Program-made: the position numbers and the translations under genes
The notes under the pieces: model-generated
The model's input: only the letters and a program-made list of their open reading frames with translations
Told to the model about the DNA's origin: nothing
Database searches by the model: none
NCBI RefSeq assembly: GCF_000733845.1
Contig: NZ_JPOI01000001.1
Span: forward strand, 2,023,501-2,087,500
DNA length: 64,000 bases
Reading direction: 5' to 3'
DNA from: Geobacillus vulcani PSS1
GTDB lineage: Bacteria > Bacillota > Bacilli > Bacillales > Anoxybacillaceae
Part shown: piece by piece, positions 25,388 to 33,351 of the stretch
Layout of the letters: each line of letters begins with the position of its first letter
How positions within the stretch are numbered: position 1 is the stretch's first letter

Positions 25388-25813
25388 TTGCCGACACCAA
25401 GCATGGAAGATTATATTGAGCAAATTTACATTTTAATTGAAGAAAAGGGCTATGCCCGCGTCTCTGACATCGCTGAAGCGTTGTCCGTCCATCCCTCCTC
25501 GGTGACGAAAATGGTGCAAAAGCTCGATAAAGATGAGTATTTAGTGTATGAGAAATACCGCGGACTCGTCTTGACGCCAAAAGGAAGAAAAATCGGCCAG
25601 CGGCTCGTCTACCGCCATGAGCTGCTTGAGCAGTTTCTCCGTTTGATCGGTGTCAGCGAAGAAAACATTTACCGCGACGTGGAAGGGATTGAACACCATT
25701 TGAGCTGGAACGCCATTGACCGGATCGGCGATTTGGTGCAGTATTTTCAAGAGGACGAACGCCGCCTTGAAGAGCTGCGCGATGTCCAAAAGCGCAATGA
25801 ACAAGGAGAGTAA
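25388..25813 (+). CDS. mntR: MntR, manganese-responsive transcriptional repressor
   Basis: A 141-residue DtxR/MntR family regulator that represses manganese uptake when Mn(II) is bound. A winged helix ([21 protein letters not shown]) is followed by the dimerisation domain. The known metal ligands are visible: Asp and Glu in SMEDYIEQ, His in RHELLEQF, and Glu, Glu, His in DVEGIEHH. The TTG start at 25388 reproduces the family N terminus ([13 protein letters not shown]) and follows GGAGGGG; the longer frame to 25349 is not used. It ends in a terminator. Confidence 0.93.
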   Translation: MPTPSMEDYIEQIYILIEEKGYARVSDIAEALSVHPSSVTKMVQKLDKDEYLVYEKYRGLVLTPKGRKIGQRLVYRHELLEQFLRLIGVSEENIYRDVEGIEHHLSWNAIDRIGDLVQYFQEDERRLEELRDVQKRNEQGE

Positions 25814-25833
25814 GCCGAGGCTTGCTCTTTTTT
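25808..25833 (+). terminator. Terminator of mntR
   Basis: GAGTAAGCC / GGCTTGCTC hairpin with a short loop, overlapping the stop codon and followed by six Ts. Confidence 0.75.
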
Positions 25834-25900
25834 GTTTGCCGTACTAAATGCCTTCCTTTTTTCTTACATATGTATAAACGGCAAAAAGGGGGAGGCGGCG

Positions 25901-26782
25901 GTGGACATTGATCTTGTCTTTTCCGGCGGCGGGGTGAAAGGGTTTGCGTTGCTTGGAGCGTATGAAGCGATTGAGGAAAAAGGTCTGCGCTGGAAGCGGC
26001 TTGCCGGCACGAGTGCGGGAGCGTTGCTTTCGGCGCTGCTATCGGCAGGCTACAGCGCCCGCGACATCGCCCGACTGCTTGAGGAGTTGGAGTTGGAGCA
26101 GTTTTTGGATGAACGGCCGCTATGGATTCCGTTTTCGCTTTGGAAATGGGTGCGCCTGTATTGGCATCTTGGGCTGTATCAAGGAAAGGCGTTTGAGCGG
26201 TGGCTCGAGGCGACGCTCGCTGCCCGCGGCGTGCGGACGTTTCAAGATGTGCCGGCCGGCAGTTTGTATATCGTCGCTTCCGATGTGACGAACGGGCGCA
26301 TCGTCGTGCTGCCGGACGATTTAGCCATATACGGCATTGACCCTGGGTCGTTTTCCATCGCCAAGGCCGTGCGGATGAGCATCAGCATTCCTTATTTCTT
26401 TGAGCCGGTCCGCCTCCGCGGGCGAAACGGTGTATTCCTCATCGTCGACGGCGGGGTGTTGAGCAATTTTCCGCTGTTTTTGTTTGATGAAGAAAAGAAG
26501 AAAAAACGGCCGGTGCTGGGCGTTCAGCTGAGCCCAAAACCAGGGGAGCGGCCGAAACGAACGATCACCAATGCGCTCGATTTGTATGAGGCGCTGTTTG
26601 CCGCCATGAGAGAGGCGCATGATGCGCGCTACATTTCGCGTCGCCATGAAAAAAACATCGTCTTTTTGCCGGTGGACAACGTTATTTCTACAGAATTTTC
26701 CATCGACCTGGAAGCGCGCCGGCGCCTGATCGATTACGGACGCGAGCGGACGCGGCAATTTTTGCGCCAATGGGCGTACTAG
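25901..26782 (+). CDS. yqhO: YqhO, patatin-like phospholipase
   Basis: A 293-residue patatin-family lipid acyl hydrolase. The oxyanion loop GGGVKG, the nucleophile elbow GTSAG with S38, and the DGG motif with D183 form an apparently intact Ser-Asp dyad. The substrate is not known. The GTG at 25901 follows GGGGGAGG and matches the B. subtilis YqhO length; the frame is open to 25832 without a ribosome site. It ends before the bidirectional terminator at 26847. Confidence 0.87.
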   Translation: MDIDLVFSGGGVKGFALLGAYEAIEEKGLRWKRLAGTSAGALLSALLSAGYSARDIARLLEELELEQFLDERPLWIPFSLWKWVRLYWHLGLYQGKAFERWLEATLAARGVRTFQDVPAGSLYIVASDVTNGRIVVLPDDLAIYGIDPGSFSIAKAVRMSISIPYFFEPVRLRGRNGVFLIVDGGVLSNFPLFLFDEEKKKKRPVLGVQLSPKPGERPKRTITNALDLYEALFAAMREAHDARYISRRHEKNIVFLPVDNVISTEFSIDLEARRRLIDYGRERTRQFLRQWAY

Positions 26783-26846
26783 ACGGGAAAGCGGCAATAG
26801 GACACACCTCTGCCGCCGATTTTTTAGCTGAACGGCAGAGGCAAAC

Positions 26847-26887
26847 AAAAAAGAATCAAGCTAAAATGAAGCTCGATTCTTTTTTTT
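26847..26887. terminator. Bidirectional terminator between yqhO and yqhP
   Basis: Long stem with outer arms AAAAAAGAATC / GATTCTTTTTT and inner AGCT/AGCT, flanked by A- and T-runs. It overlaps the 3' end of yqhP on the minus strand. Confidence 0.85.
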
Positions 26888-27217
26888 GCCTTTTTTGCCC
26901 TCGATCACGGTCAAGTGCGGAATGGCCGTCCGTTTTTTCAGCGGCCGCTTCAGTTTCGCCGGCTTTGCTTGTTTGCGCCCGGAGCGGGGATGGAGCTTTT
27001 TCGACTGCCGCACCGCCTTTAAATACGATAACCGATGTTGATCGGTGCGGCGTTGGTAGACGAACCGGTAGAAAAGATAAATGGCGGCCAAAAACAGCGC
27101 AACAAACAACAGCTGGCGGAACAGCACCGTCGGATGGGCAAAAAGGGTATAGACAATGCCAAGTGTTCCAAGCAAAATCATAAGCCCGACAAGCGGATGA
27201 ATGGCCCGGCGCCGCAA
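26861..27217 (-). CDS. yqhP: YqhP, SA1362-family small membrane protein
   Basis: A protein of about 118 residues with two hydrophobic helices (LVGLMILLGTLGIVYTLF and LLFVALFLAAIYLFYRF) and a very basic C-terminal tail rich in Lys and Arg. The TTG at 27217 is chosen because AAAGGGGG (27226-27233) lies eight nt upstream, giving the start RRRAIHPLVGL. A GTG at 27226 is too close to that site. The frame continues into yqhQ (to 27328), but that part is out-of-frame overlap. Function unknown. Located as in B. subtilis. Confidence 0.75.
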   Translation of the reverse strand: MRRRAIHPLVGLMILLGTLGIVYTLFAHPTVLFRQLLFVALFLAAIYLFYRFVYQRRTDQHRLSYLKAVRQSKKLHPRSGRKQAKPAKLKRPLKKRTAIPHLTVIEGKKGKKKNRASF

Positions 27218-27239
27218 TGAGTCCACCCCCTTTGATCGA

Positions 27240-28172
27240 TTACTGCACCGCTTGTTTTCTTTCGGCTTCCGCCTCCAAATCGAGAAGCCGCTGAAACGAG
27301 GCGATGGCCACTTCCACTTGGTCATCATCCGGTTCTTTTGTCGTCAACCGCTGCAGCCATAGCCCGGGATAGCCGAGCCAGCTTAGCAGCGGAATATCCC
27401 TCAATTTATTTGTAAACTGCAACACTTCAAACGAAACGCCAAGCACGACAGGAATTAAAGCGAGCCTGTTTGCGATTCGCAGCCAAAGCGGATCCGTCGG
27501 CACGAACAAATAAAGGAATAAGCTGATCATGACAGTAAATAAAATGAAGCTGCTGCCGCATCGGTAGTGAAGGCGCGAGGCGCGCTGGACGTGCTCAACA
27601 GTGAGCGGCCACCCCGCTTCAAAGGCGTTGATGACTTTATGTTCCGCCCCATGGTATTGAAACACGCGTCTAACAAGCGGCGTCAACGAAATAAAGTAAA
27701 TGTAGCCGAGCAAAAGAGCAAGCTTAAAGGCTCCTTCAAGCAAAATTTGCCCCATTTTCCCTGGTACGAACGGTTTCAAGGCGTCGGCGGCGAGCGCCGG
27801 AACAAGCGTAAAAATGGTTTTGGCGAATAAAAACGATAGCACGCCGATGACGGCGGCGCCGAGAATCAGCCCGAATTTGGAACGGCTTTCTTCGGTGGCC
27901 TGTTTTTCGTCCGAGGACGCCTCATATTGTTCGCTGGCAAACTGCAAATGCTTGGCCCCGTTCGCACTCGCTTCCATAATGGCGACAATGCCGCGGACAA
28001 ACGGAATTTTCTTCAGGACGGCCAGCGTCGGATGGCTGCGGCGAGGCAACGTGAAATAGTCAATCGTTCCATCATGGCGGCGAATAGCGGTGACGGAGTG
28101 CGTCTTGCCGGCAAACATTACCCCTTCCACAACTGCCTGGCCGCCGTATAACGGTTTCTCCATTGATTTCAT
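27240..28172 (-). CDS. yqhQ: YqhQ, DUF1385 membrane protein
   Basis: A 310-residue protein of the DUF1385 family. It begins KPLYGGQAVVEGVMFAGK and contains YHGAEHKVINAFEAG and SRLHYRCGSSFILF, family-typical motifs, plus four or so membrane segments. The His/Glu content of YHGAEHKV suggests possible metal binding, which is inference. The start may be 28172 or the ATG at 28163; neither has a strong ribosome site. Transcribed with yqhP and divergent from yqhR. Biochemical function unknown. Confidence 0.85.
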   Translation of the reverse strand: MKSMEKPLYGGQAVVEGVMFAGKTHSVTAIRRHDGTIDYFTLPRRSHPTLAVLKKIPFVRGIVAIMEASANGAKHLQFASEQYEASSDEKQATEESRSKFGLILGAAVIGVLSFLFAKTIFTLVPALAADALKPFVPGKMGQILLEGAFKLALLLGYIYFISLTPLVRRVFQYHGAEHKVINAFEAGWPLTVEHVQRASRLHYRCGSSFILFTVMISLFLYLFVPTDPLWLRIANRLALIPVVLGVSFEVLQFTNKLRDIPLLSWLGYPGLWLQRLTTKEPDDDQVEVAIASFQRLLDLEAEAERKQAVQ

Positions 28173-28358
28173 CAGGCCAACACCAACCTATTTTTTATAT
28201 TTATTATTTTATTCTACAAGAAACGTCCGGAAACCTCTAGGTTGATGCTATTGTTATGATTTCCAAAAAATCCATGATTTACACAGGAGTGGTCATTTTT
28301 TCGTTTGATTCATGGGATGATCGGCTGTCGGTCATACTAACAGACAAGGAGGTGCACG

Positions 28359-28889
28359 ATGATGGCGGAACAAAAAGGGAAGCTTGAGCAGGAGAAGACG
28401 GAGCGGCCGATGACGCTCGTACAGAAAACGATCATCATCGGGTTTGTCGGCGGGGTGTTTTGGAGTTTGATCGGCTATTTGGCCCATTTTTTCCACTTCA
28501 GTGAAATCAGTCCGAACATGATTCTCATCCCGTGGGTGGCCGGTGACTGGAAATACGGGAAAGCCGGCAATTATGCGGCTATCGTGTTGATTGGTATCAT
28601 TTCCATTGCAGCGGCGCTTTTGTATTACGCGTTGTTGCGAAACATCCGCGGCATGTGGGCTGGGATTTTATACGGCGCTGCGCTTTGGGTGATCGTTTTT
28701 TATTTGTTTAATCCGCTGTTTCCAAACGTTCAGCCAGTGGCCGACTTGGAAATCAATACGATCGTGACGACGCTTTGTTTGTACATTTTATATGGCGTAT
28801 TTGTCGGCTATTCCATCTCGTTCGAAACGCAAGAAATGAATCGGCTGTCTTCAAGCATGGGGAAGGAAGCGGCAAACGAAGGAAGCTGA
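28359..28889 (+). CDS. yqhR: YqhR family membrane protein
   Basis: A 176-residue protein with about four membrane helices and a charged N terminus, matching YqhR in position and topology. The ATG at 28359 follows AAGGAGGTG. Function unknown. In B. subtilis the next gene is aroQ (yqhS), but none is present here: the 226 nt up to yqhT hold no dehydroquinase coding sequence. Confidence 0.8.
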   Translation: MMAEQKGKLEQEKTERPMTLVQKTIIIGFVGGVFWSLIGYLAHFFHFSEISPNMILIPWVAGDWKYGKAGNYAAIVLIGIISIAAALLYYALLRNIRGMWAGILYGAALWVIVFYLFNPLFPNVQPVADLEINTIVTTLCLYILYGVFVGYSISFETQEMNRLSSSMGKEAANEGS

Positions 28890-29115
28890 CGCCGCATTTT
28901 GGCCCCGAAAGCAAGCGTCAAGCGGACGTCTGGCGGAAACTGTCATCTTTATGGTAAAATAGAGAAGGTTTTGGTATGCTTTTCGCATCATGGCGGACGT
29001 TGCGTAAAACCGGCGCCTATATAAAGGGCGCTTGTATCGCCTTGGCTGCAACGATTTTCTGTTCCCGCTGCCGGTGGCAGGGGAAGTACATTTTCTGGGA
29101 AGAGGAGACGGGAGT

Positions 29116-30177
29116 ATGGAAAAGTTGGAAAAACTCCGGGTGCTTCTTGACGAACAGCACATCGACGGGGTGTTGGTGACAAACGGCTACAACCGCCGCT
29201 ATTTGACCGGGTTTACCGGCACGGCCGGCGCCGTTCTTGTCAGCCGTCAAGGAGCGGTGTTGATTACGGACTTCCGCTACGTCGAACAAGCATCGAGGCA
29301 AGCCGAAGAGTTTGAAGTCGTTCAGCACAGCGGGCCGATCATCGAAGAAATCGTCAATCAGGTGCAGCGGCTTGGCATCAAGAGGCTCGGCTTTGAGCAA
29401 GAACATGTCACCTATGCAGCATACAAGTCGTATGAAGAAGCCATCCGCGCTGAACTTGTGCCGACGTCCGGGCTGGTGGAAAAATTACGCTTGATTAAGT
29501 CAGAAGCAGAGATTAAGATATTAAAGGAAGCAGCGGAAATCGCCGATGCGGCGTTTTCGCACATTTTGTCGTTCATCCGTCCGGGCGTCAAAGAAATCGA
29601 AGTGGCGAATGAGCTGGAATTTTTTATGCGCAAGCAAGGGGCGTCTTCGTCCTCCTTTGATACGATCGTTGCTTCCGGCTACCGTTCGGCGCTGCCGCAC
29701 GGGGTGGCGTCAGAGAAGACGATCGAGCGCGGCGAGCTTGTCACATTGGATTTCGGGGCCTACTATAAAGGGTATTGTTCCGATATGACGAGAACGGTCG
29801 CCGTCGGCGACATCAGCGTCGAACTGAAAACGATTTATGATATCGTCCTCGAGGCGCAGCAACGAGGCATGAACGGGTTGAAAGCGGGCATGACCGGCAA
29901 AGAGGCTGATGCGCTCACGCGTGATTATATCCGCGAAAAAGGGTATGGCGACTATTTCGGCCATTCGACCGGCCATGGGATTGGACTAGAAATTCACGAA
30001 GGGCCGACGCTTTCGTTCCGTTCGGATGTCGTGCTTGAACCAGGCATGGTCGTCACCGTCGAGCCGGGCATTTACATCCCGGGGCTTGGCGGGGTGCGCA
30101 TTGAGGACGATGCGGTCATCACCGCTGATGGGAACGAAGCGCTCACCCATTCGCCAAAAGAACTGATTATTTTATAA
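29116..30177 (+). CDS. yqhT: YqhT, Xaa-Pro aminopeptidase/dipeptidase (M24B)
   Basis: A 353-residue pita-bread-fold metallopeptidase that cleaves peptides at Xaa-Pro bonds. The five metal ligands are visible: two Asp in LDFGAYYKGYCSDMTR, His in GHSTGHGIGLEIHEGP, Glu in VVTVEPGIYIPG and Glu in GVRIEDDAV. The ATG at 29116 follows GAGGAGACGGGAG; the frame is open to 29032. It is probably co-transcribed with efp 27 nt downstream, a pairing also seen in B. subtilis and fitting since EF-P relieves stalling at prolines. Confidence 0.93.
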   Translation: MEKLEKLRVLLDEQHIDGVLVTNGYNRRYLTGFTGTAGAVLVSRQGAVLITDFRYVEQASRQAEEFEVVQHSGPIIEEIVNQVQRLGIKRLGFEQEHVTYAAYKSYEEAIRAELVPTSGLVEKLRLIKSEAEIKILKEAAEIADAAFSHILSFIRPGVKEIEVANELEFFMRKQGASSSSFDTIVASGYRSALPHGVASEKTIERGELVTLDFGAYYKGYCSDMTRTVAVGDISVELKTIYDIVLEAQQRGMNGLKAGMTGKEADALTRDYIREKGYGDYFGHSTGHGIGLEIHEGPTLSFRSDVVLEPGMVVTVEPGIYIPGLGGVRIEDDAVITADGNEALTHSPKELIIL

Positions 30178-30204
30178 TGGATTGCGTGAGGAGGATTTCG
30201 GCCG

Positions 30205-30762
30205 ATGATTTCAGTCAACGATTTTCGCACAGGACTTACGATTGAGGTGGACGGCGACATTTGGCGCGTCCTTGAGTTCCAGCACGTCAAACCGGGCAAG
30301 GGGGCGGCGTTCGTCCGTTCGAAGCTTCGCAATTTGCGCACCGGCGCCATTCAAGAGCGGACATTCCGCGCTGGCGAAAAAGTAAACCGAGCGCAAATCG
30401 ACACGCGCAAAATGCAATATTTGTACGCCAACGGCGACCAACACGTTTTTATGGATATGGAAACGTACGAACAAATCGAGCTGCCGGCGAAACAAATCGA
30501 GCATGAACTGAAGTTTTTGAAAGAGAATATGGAAGTATTTATTATGATGTACCAAGGCGAAACGATCGGTGTCGAGCTGCCGAATACCGTGGAGCTGAAA
30601 GTGGTTGAAACAGAGCCCGGCATTAAAGGCGACACCGCTTCCGGCGGTTCGAAGCCGGCGAAGCTCGAAACCGGCCTTGTCGTTCAAGTGCCATTTTTCG
30701 TCAACGAAGGCGACACGCTCATCATTAATACCGCCGATGGCACGTACGTTTCGCGGGCGTAA
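30205..30762 (+). CDS. efp: Translation elongation factor P
   Basis: A 185-residue EF-P that binds between the P and E sites of the ribosome and rescues polyproline stalling. The modifiable lysine is K32 in [11 protein letters not shown], the position that is 5-aminopentanolylated in B. subtilis. Domains KOW-like, central and C-terminal OB are full length. The ATG follows GAGGATTTCGGCCG. It ends before a strong terminator at 30781-30812. Confidence 0.96.
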   Translation: MISVNDFRTGLTIEVDGDIWRVLEFQHVKPGKGAAFVRSKLRNLRTGAIQERTFRAGEKVNRAQIDTRKMQYLYANGDQHVFMDMETYEQIELPAKQIEHELKFLKENMEVFIMMYQGETIGVELPNTVELKVVETEPGIKGDTASGGSKPAKLETGLVVQVPFFVNEGDTLIINTADGTYVSRA

Positions 30763-30780
30763 GCGCAAGTCCGACAGGCA

Positions 30781-30812
30781 CCGTCCCGGACACCTTCCGG
30801 GACGGTTTTTTT
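30781..30812 (+). terminator. Terminator of yqhT-efp
   Basis: Ten-base-pair perfect stem CCGTCCCGGA (30781-30790) / TCCGGGACGG (30796-30805) followed by seven Ts. Confidence 0.92.
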
Positions 30813-30935
30813 ATGCGCAAAATGGGTGCCGGTTGGCTCCTCCATCGTTTTCCTCAACAAAAACTTCTTCTGAAACGGCTTGTTTCCGCATACGTTTGTA
30901 CTAATCGATCCCATTTGGCAAAACAGGAGGGGAAC

Positions 30936-31217
30936 ATGAAACATTGGCTGCGATCGATCGACCCGTCCGTTATGGCCATGGCCGGCATGCGGATGATGTC
31001 GGCGTTCATTGAACTGAGCGCGGCGCTGTTGATGCTTGTGTTCAATGACGTGAAAAAAGCGCTTGCCATTAACGCGGCACTCGCTGTTGTCGGTCCAACC
31101 GTCATGATCGTGACGATGGCCATTGGACTGCTTTCACTTGCGGACGAGCTCTCGTTTTCCCGGCTTGGGCTTGTGGCGCTCGGGATCGCGCTCATTTTGT
31201 TCGCGATTTACAAGTAA
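30936..31217 (+). CDS. yqhV: YqhV family small membrane protein
   Basis: A 93-residue protein with three hydrophobic segments (MRMMSAFIELSAALLMLVF, INAALAVVGPTVMIVTMAIG and GLVALGIALILFAIY). Length and location just upstream of spoIIIAA match B. subtilis YqhV, of unknown function. The ATG at 30936 follows AGGAGGGG; the in-frame extension to 30813 lies in the terminator region. Confidence 0.85.
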   Translation: MKHWLRSIDPSVMAMAGMRMMSAFIELSAALLMLVFNDVKKALAINAALAVVGPTVMIVTMAIGLLSLADELSFSRLGLVALGIALILFAIYK

Positions 31218-31218
31218 G

Positions 31219-31247
31219 GCATAAACGGCGCATTCCACCCATACATA
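31219..31247 (+). promoter_or_regulatory. Probable sigma-E promoter of the spoIIIA operon
   Basis: GCATAAA (31219-31225), 14-nt spacer, CATACATA (31240-31247). This is close to the sigma-E consensus (KCATATT N14 CATACANT) and lies about 32 nt upstream of spoIIIAA, where mother-cell expression is known in B. subtilis. Confidence 0.55.
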
Positions 31248-31278
31248 TGAACTAGTCCACAAGAAAAGGGGGAGGGCC

Positions 31279-32199
31279 ATGGAAGCGGTGTGGGGAATTT
31301 TGCCGAAAACGATCGCCGCCGCGTTGCAGCACCATCTTTCTTCATGCCGACGCGGAATCGAAGAAATCCGCATCCGCGTCTCCCGGCCGCTTGAGGTGAT
31401 CGTCGATGGAACGGCCCGGTTGCTGCCGTATGAAGTGACGAAAGAAGACGGTGTACATTTGCTCAATAAATTGAGCCATTATTCGATCTATGCCGTCGAA
31501 GAAGAGCTGAAGCGCGGATTTATGACGATTGAAGGGGGGCATCGCGTTGGGCTGGCTGGCAAAGTCGTTACGGAAGGGGGCAAGGTGAAAGCAATTCGCG
31601 ATGTTTCCTCGTTTAACATTCGCATCGCCAAAGAGCAGGTCGGCATCGCCGAGCCGCTGATTCCGTATGTGTACGACGGACACTGGCGCCATACGATGAT
31701 CATCGGCTCGCCGCAGACGGGAAAAACGACTCTCTTGCGCGATGCGGCGCGATTGATTAGCAGCGGGATAGGATGCATTCCAGCACAAAAGGTGGCGATC
31801 GTTGACGAACGATCGGAAATCGCTGGCTGTGTGAAAGGAATCCCTCAATTTTCGTTCGGTCCGCGCCTTGACGTGTTGGACGCCTGCCCGAAAGCGGAAG
31901 GGATGATGATGATGATCCGCTCGATGAGCCCTGATGTCATGATTGTCGATGAAATCGGGCGTGAGGAAGACAGCGAGGCAGTGCTTGAAGCGGCCAGCGC
32001 CGGTGTCTCTGTATGGACGACTGTGCACGGCCGCAACATTCAAGACGTCTGGCAGCGTCCGACATTGCGGCCGGTGATGGAACAAAAGGTGTTTGAACGG
32101 TTTGTTGAGCTGACGAACATCCCCCATCCCGGCTCAATCCGGCGCATTCTCGACGCCGGCGGAACGGTGCTGTATGAGCGGGCGGTGGTCCAGCGATGA
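31279..32199 (+). CDS. spoIIIAA: Stage III sporulation protein AA (secretion ATPase-like)
   Basis: A 306-residue ATPase related to type II/IV secretion motors. Walker A GSPQTGKTTLL is near residue 145 and the Walker B-type VMIVDEIGREED near residue 222. It energises the SpoIIIA-SpoIIQ channel complex between mother cell and forespore, from the mother-cell cytoplasm. The ATG follows AAAGGGGGAGG and overlaps spoIIIAB by 4 nt at its end. First of eight genes in canonical order. Confidence 0.95.
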   Translation: MEAVWGILPKTIAAALQHHLSSCRRGIEEIRIRVSRPLEVIVDGTARLLPYEVTKEDGVHLLNKLSHYSIYAVEEELKRGFMTIEGGHRVGLAGKVVTEGGKVKAIRDVSSFNIRIAKEQVGIAEPLIPYVYDGHWRHTMIIGSPQTGKTTLLRDAARLISSGIGCIPAQKVAIVDERSEIAGCVKGIPQFSFGPRLDVLDACPKAEGMMMMIRSMSPDVMIVDEIGREEDSEAVLEAASAGVSVWTTVHGRNIQDVWQRPTLRPVMEQKVFERFVELTNIPHPGSIRRILDAGGTVLYERAVVQR

Positions 32200-32708
32200 A
32201 ATGGTTTGGCGCTCTGTTGATTCTCGTTGCCTCGACATGGTTGGGGTTTGCCGCCGCCCGCGTGTTGCACGAGCGGCCCCGCCAGCTCCGCCAGCTGAAA
32301 GCGGCGCTAAGGGCGTTTGAGGCGGAAGTGATGTACGGCCATACGCCGCTCGCCGACGCTGCTATGCATCTCGCCCGGCAAACGGCCGCCCCGTTATCCG
32401 AATTGTTCGAGCGGTTTGCCGCTGCGTTGTGCACGGAAGAAACGAGCGCCGCCGAGGCGTGGGAAAAAAGTTTGCGGGCTGTATGGGGAAAAACTGCCCT
32501 AAAGCAAGGGGAATTTGAAGTGATGAAACAATTTGGCGCCACGCTCGGCCAATATGACCGGTTCACGCAACAAAAGCAGATTGCGCTGGCGCTCGCCCAT
32601 CTGGAGCGGGAGGAAGCCGAAGCGCTCGACAACCAGGCGCGCTATGCGAAGATGGCGAAAAGTTTAGGCGTGTTGGCCGGCCTGCTGCTCGTTATTTTAC
32701 TCATGTAG
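32196..32708 (+). CDS. spoIIIAB: Stage III sporulation protein AB
   Basis: A 170-residue protein with an N-terminal membrane helix, a GspF-like helical cytoplasmic domain and a C-terminal hydrophobic segment (LGVLAGLLLVILLM). It is thought to link the SpoIIIAA ATPase to the membrane channel. Translationally coupled to spoIIIAA (ATGA overlap). Confidence 0.93.
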   Translation: MKWFGALLILVASTWLGFAAARVLHERPRQLRQLKAALRAFEAEVMYGHTPLADAAMHLARQTAAPLSELFERFAAALCTEETSAAEAWEKSLRAVWGKTALKQGEFEVMKQFGATLGQYDRFTQQKQIALALAHLEREEAEALDNQARYAKMAKSLGVLAGLLLVILLM

Positions 32709-32723
32709 ACAGGAGGCAGGAGA

Positions 32724-32930
32724 ATGGGCATCGATGTCGATCTCATTTTGAAAATCGCTGGCGTCGGCATCGTCATCGCGTTTTTGCATACGGTGCTTGA
32801 TCAGATGGGGCGGAAAGAGTATGCCCAATGGGTGACGCTGCTCGGCTTTATTTATATTTTGTTTATGGTCGCTTCCATCGTCAGCGACTTGTTCCAAAAA
32901 ATCAAAGATGTCTTTTTGTTCCGCGGGTAG
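32724..32930 (+). CDS. spoIIIAC: Stage III sporulation protein AC
   Basis: A 68-residue, two-helix membrane protein starting MGIDVDLILKIAGVGIVIAF, full length for SpoIIIAC. It is a small integral component of the feeding-tube channel. The ATG follows AGGAGGCAGGAG. It belongs to the same family as SpoIIIAD (also two-helix modules). Confidence 0.93.
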   Translation: MGIDVDLILKIAGVGIVIAFLHTVLDQMGRKEYAQWVTLLGFIYILFMVASIVSDLFQKIKDVFLFRG

Positions 32931-32942
32931 GGGGGATCGACC

Positions 32943-33338
32943 ATTGACATTTTGCAAATCGTCGGCCTCGGGTTGATCGCGACGTTTTTGGTCGTGCTGC
33001 TGCAAGAGCAAAAGTCGAATCTTGCCTTTTTGTTGATCGTGTTTGTCGGCTGCACCATTTTTCTATTGTTGGTTGATCAAATCAGCAGCATTTTGGCGAT
33101 GTTGCGAAAAATGGCCGAAGGCGCCCATATTCAGATGGTGTATTTAGAGACGATGTTGAAAATCATCGGCATTGCCTACATTGCCGAGTTCGCCGCGCAA
33201 ATTTCCAAAGACGCCGGCCAAGGGGCGATCGCCGCCAAAATTGAGCTCGGCGGCAAAATCGTCATTTTGGCGCTGGCTGTTCCGATTTTAACCGCGATCA
33301 TCGAAGCGGTCATCAGTCTTATCCCATCGGCACGCTGA
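32943..33338 (+). CDS. spoIIIAD: Stage III sporulation protein AD, probable ATT start
   Basis: A 131-residue, four-helix membrane protein of the SpoIIIAC/AD family (IVGLGLIATFLVVLLQEQK and KIIGIAYIAEFAAQISKDAG). The first canonical start in frame is TTG 32952, but it is 15 nt from the GGGGGAT ribosome site (32931-32936). The ATT at 32943 is ideally spaced (6 nt) and gives an N terminus (IDILQIVG) aligning with the B. subtilis protein. A TTG at 32944 is out of frame. ATT initiation is rare but known in infC; it is inferred here. Confidence 0.88.
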   Translation: MDILQIVGLGLIATFLVVLLQEQKSNLAFLLIVFVGCTIFLLLVDQISSILAMLRKMAEGAHIQMVYLETMLKIIGIAYIAEFAAQISKDAGQGAIAAKIELGGKIVILALAVPILTAIIEAVISLIPSAR

Positions 33339-33351
33339 AGGGGGGAACGGA

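Noticed and set aside
26770..27183. Plus-strand frame after yqhO
   Set aside because: Antisense to yqhP and spans the bidirectional terminator.
28976..29179. 67-codon frame between yqhR and yqhT
   Set aside because: It overlaps the yqhT start in another frame and resembles no known protein.
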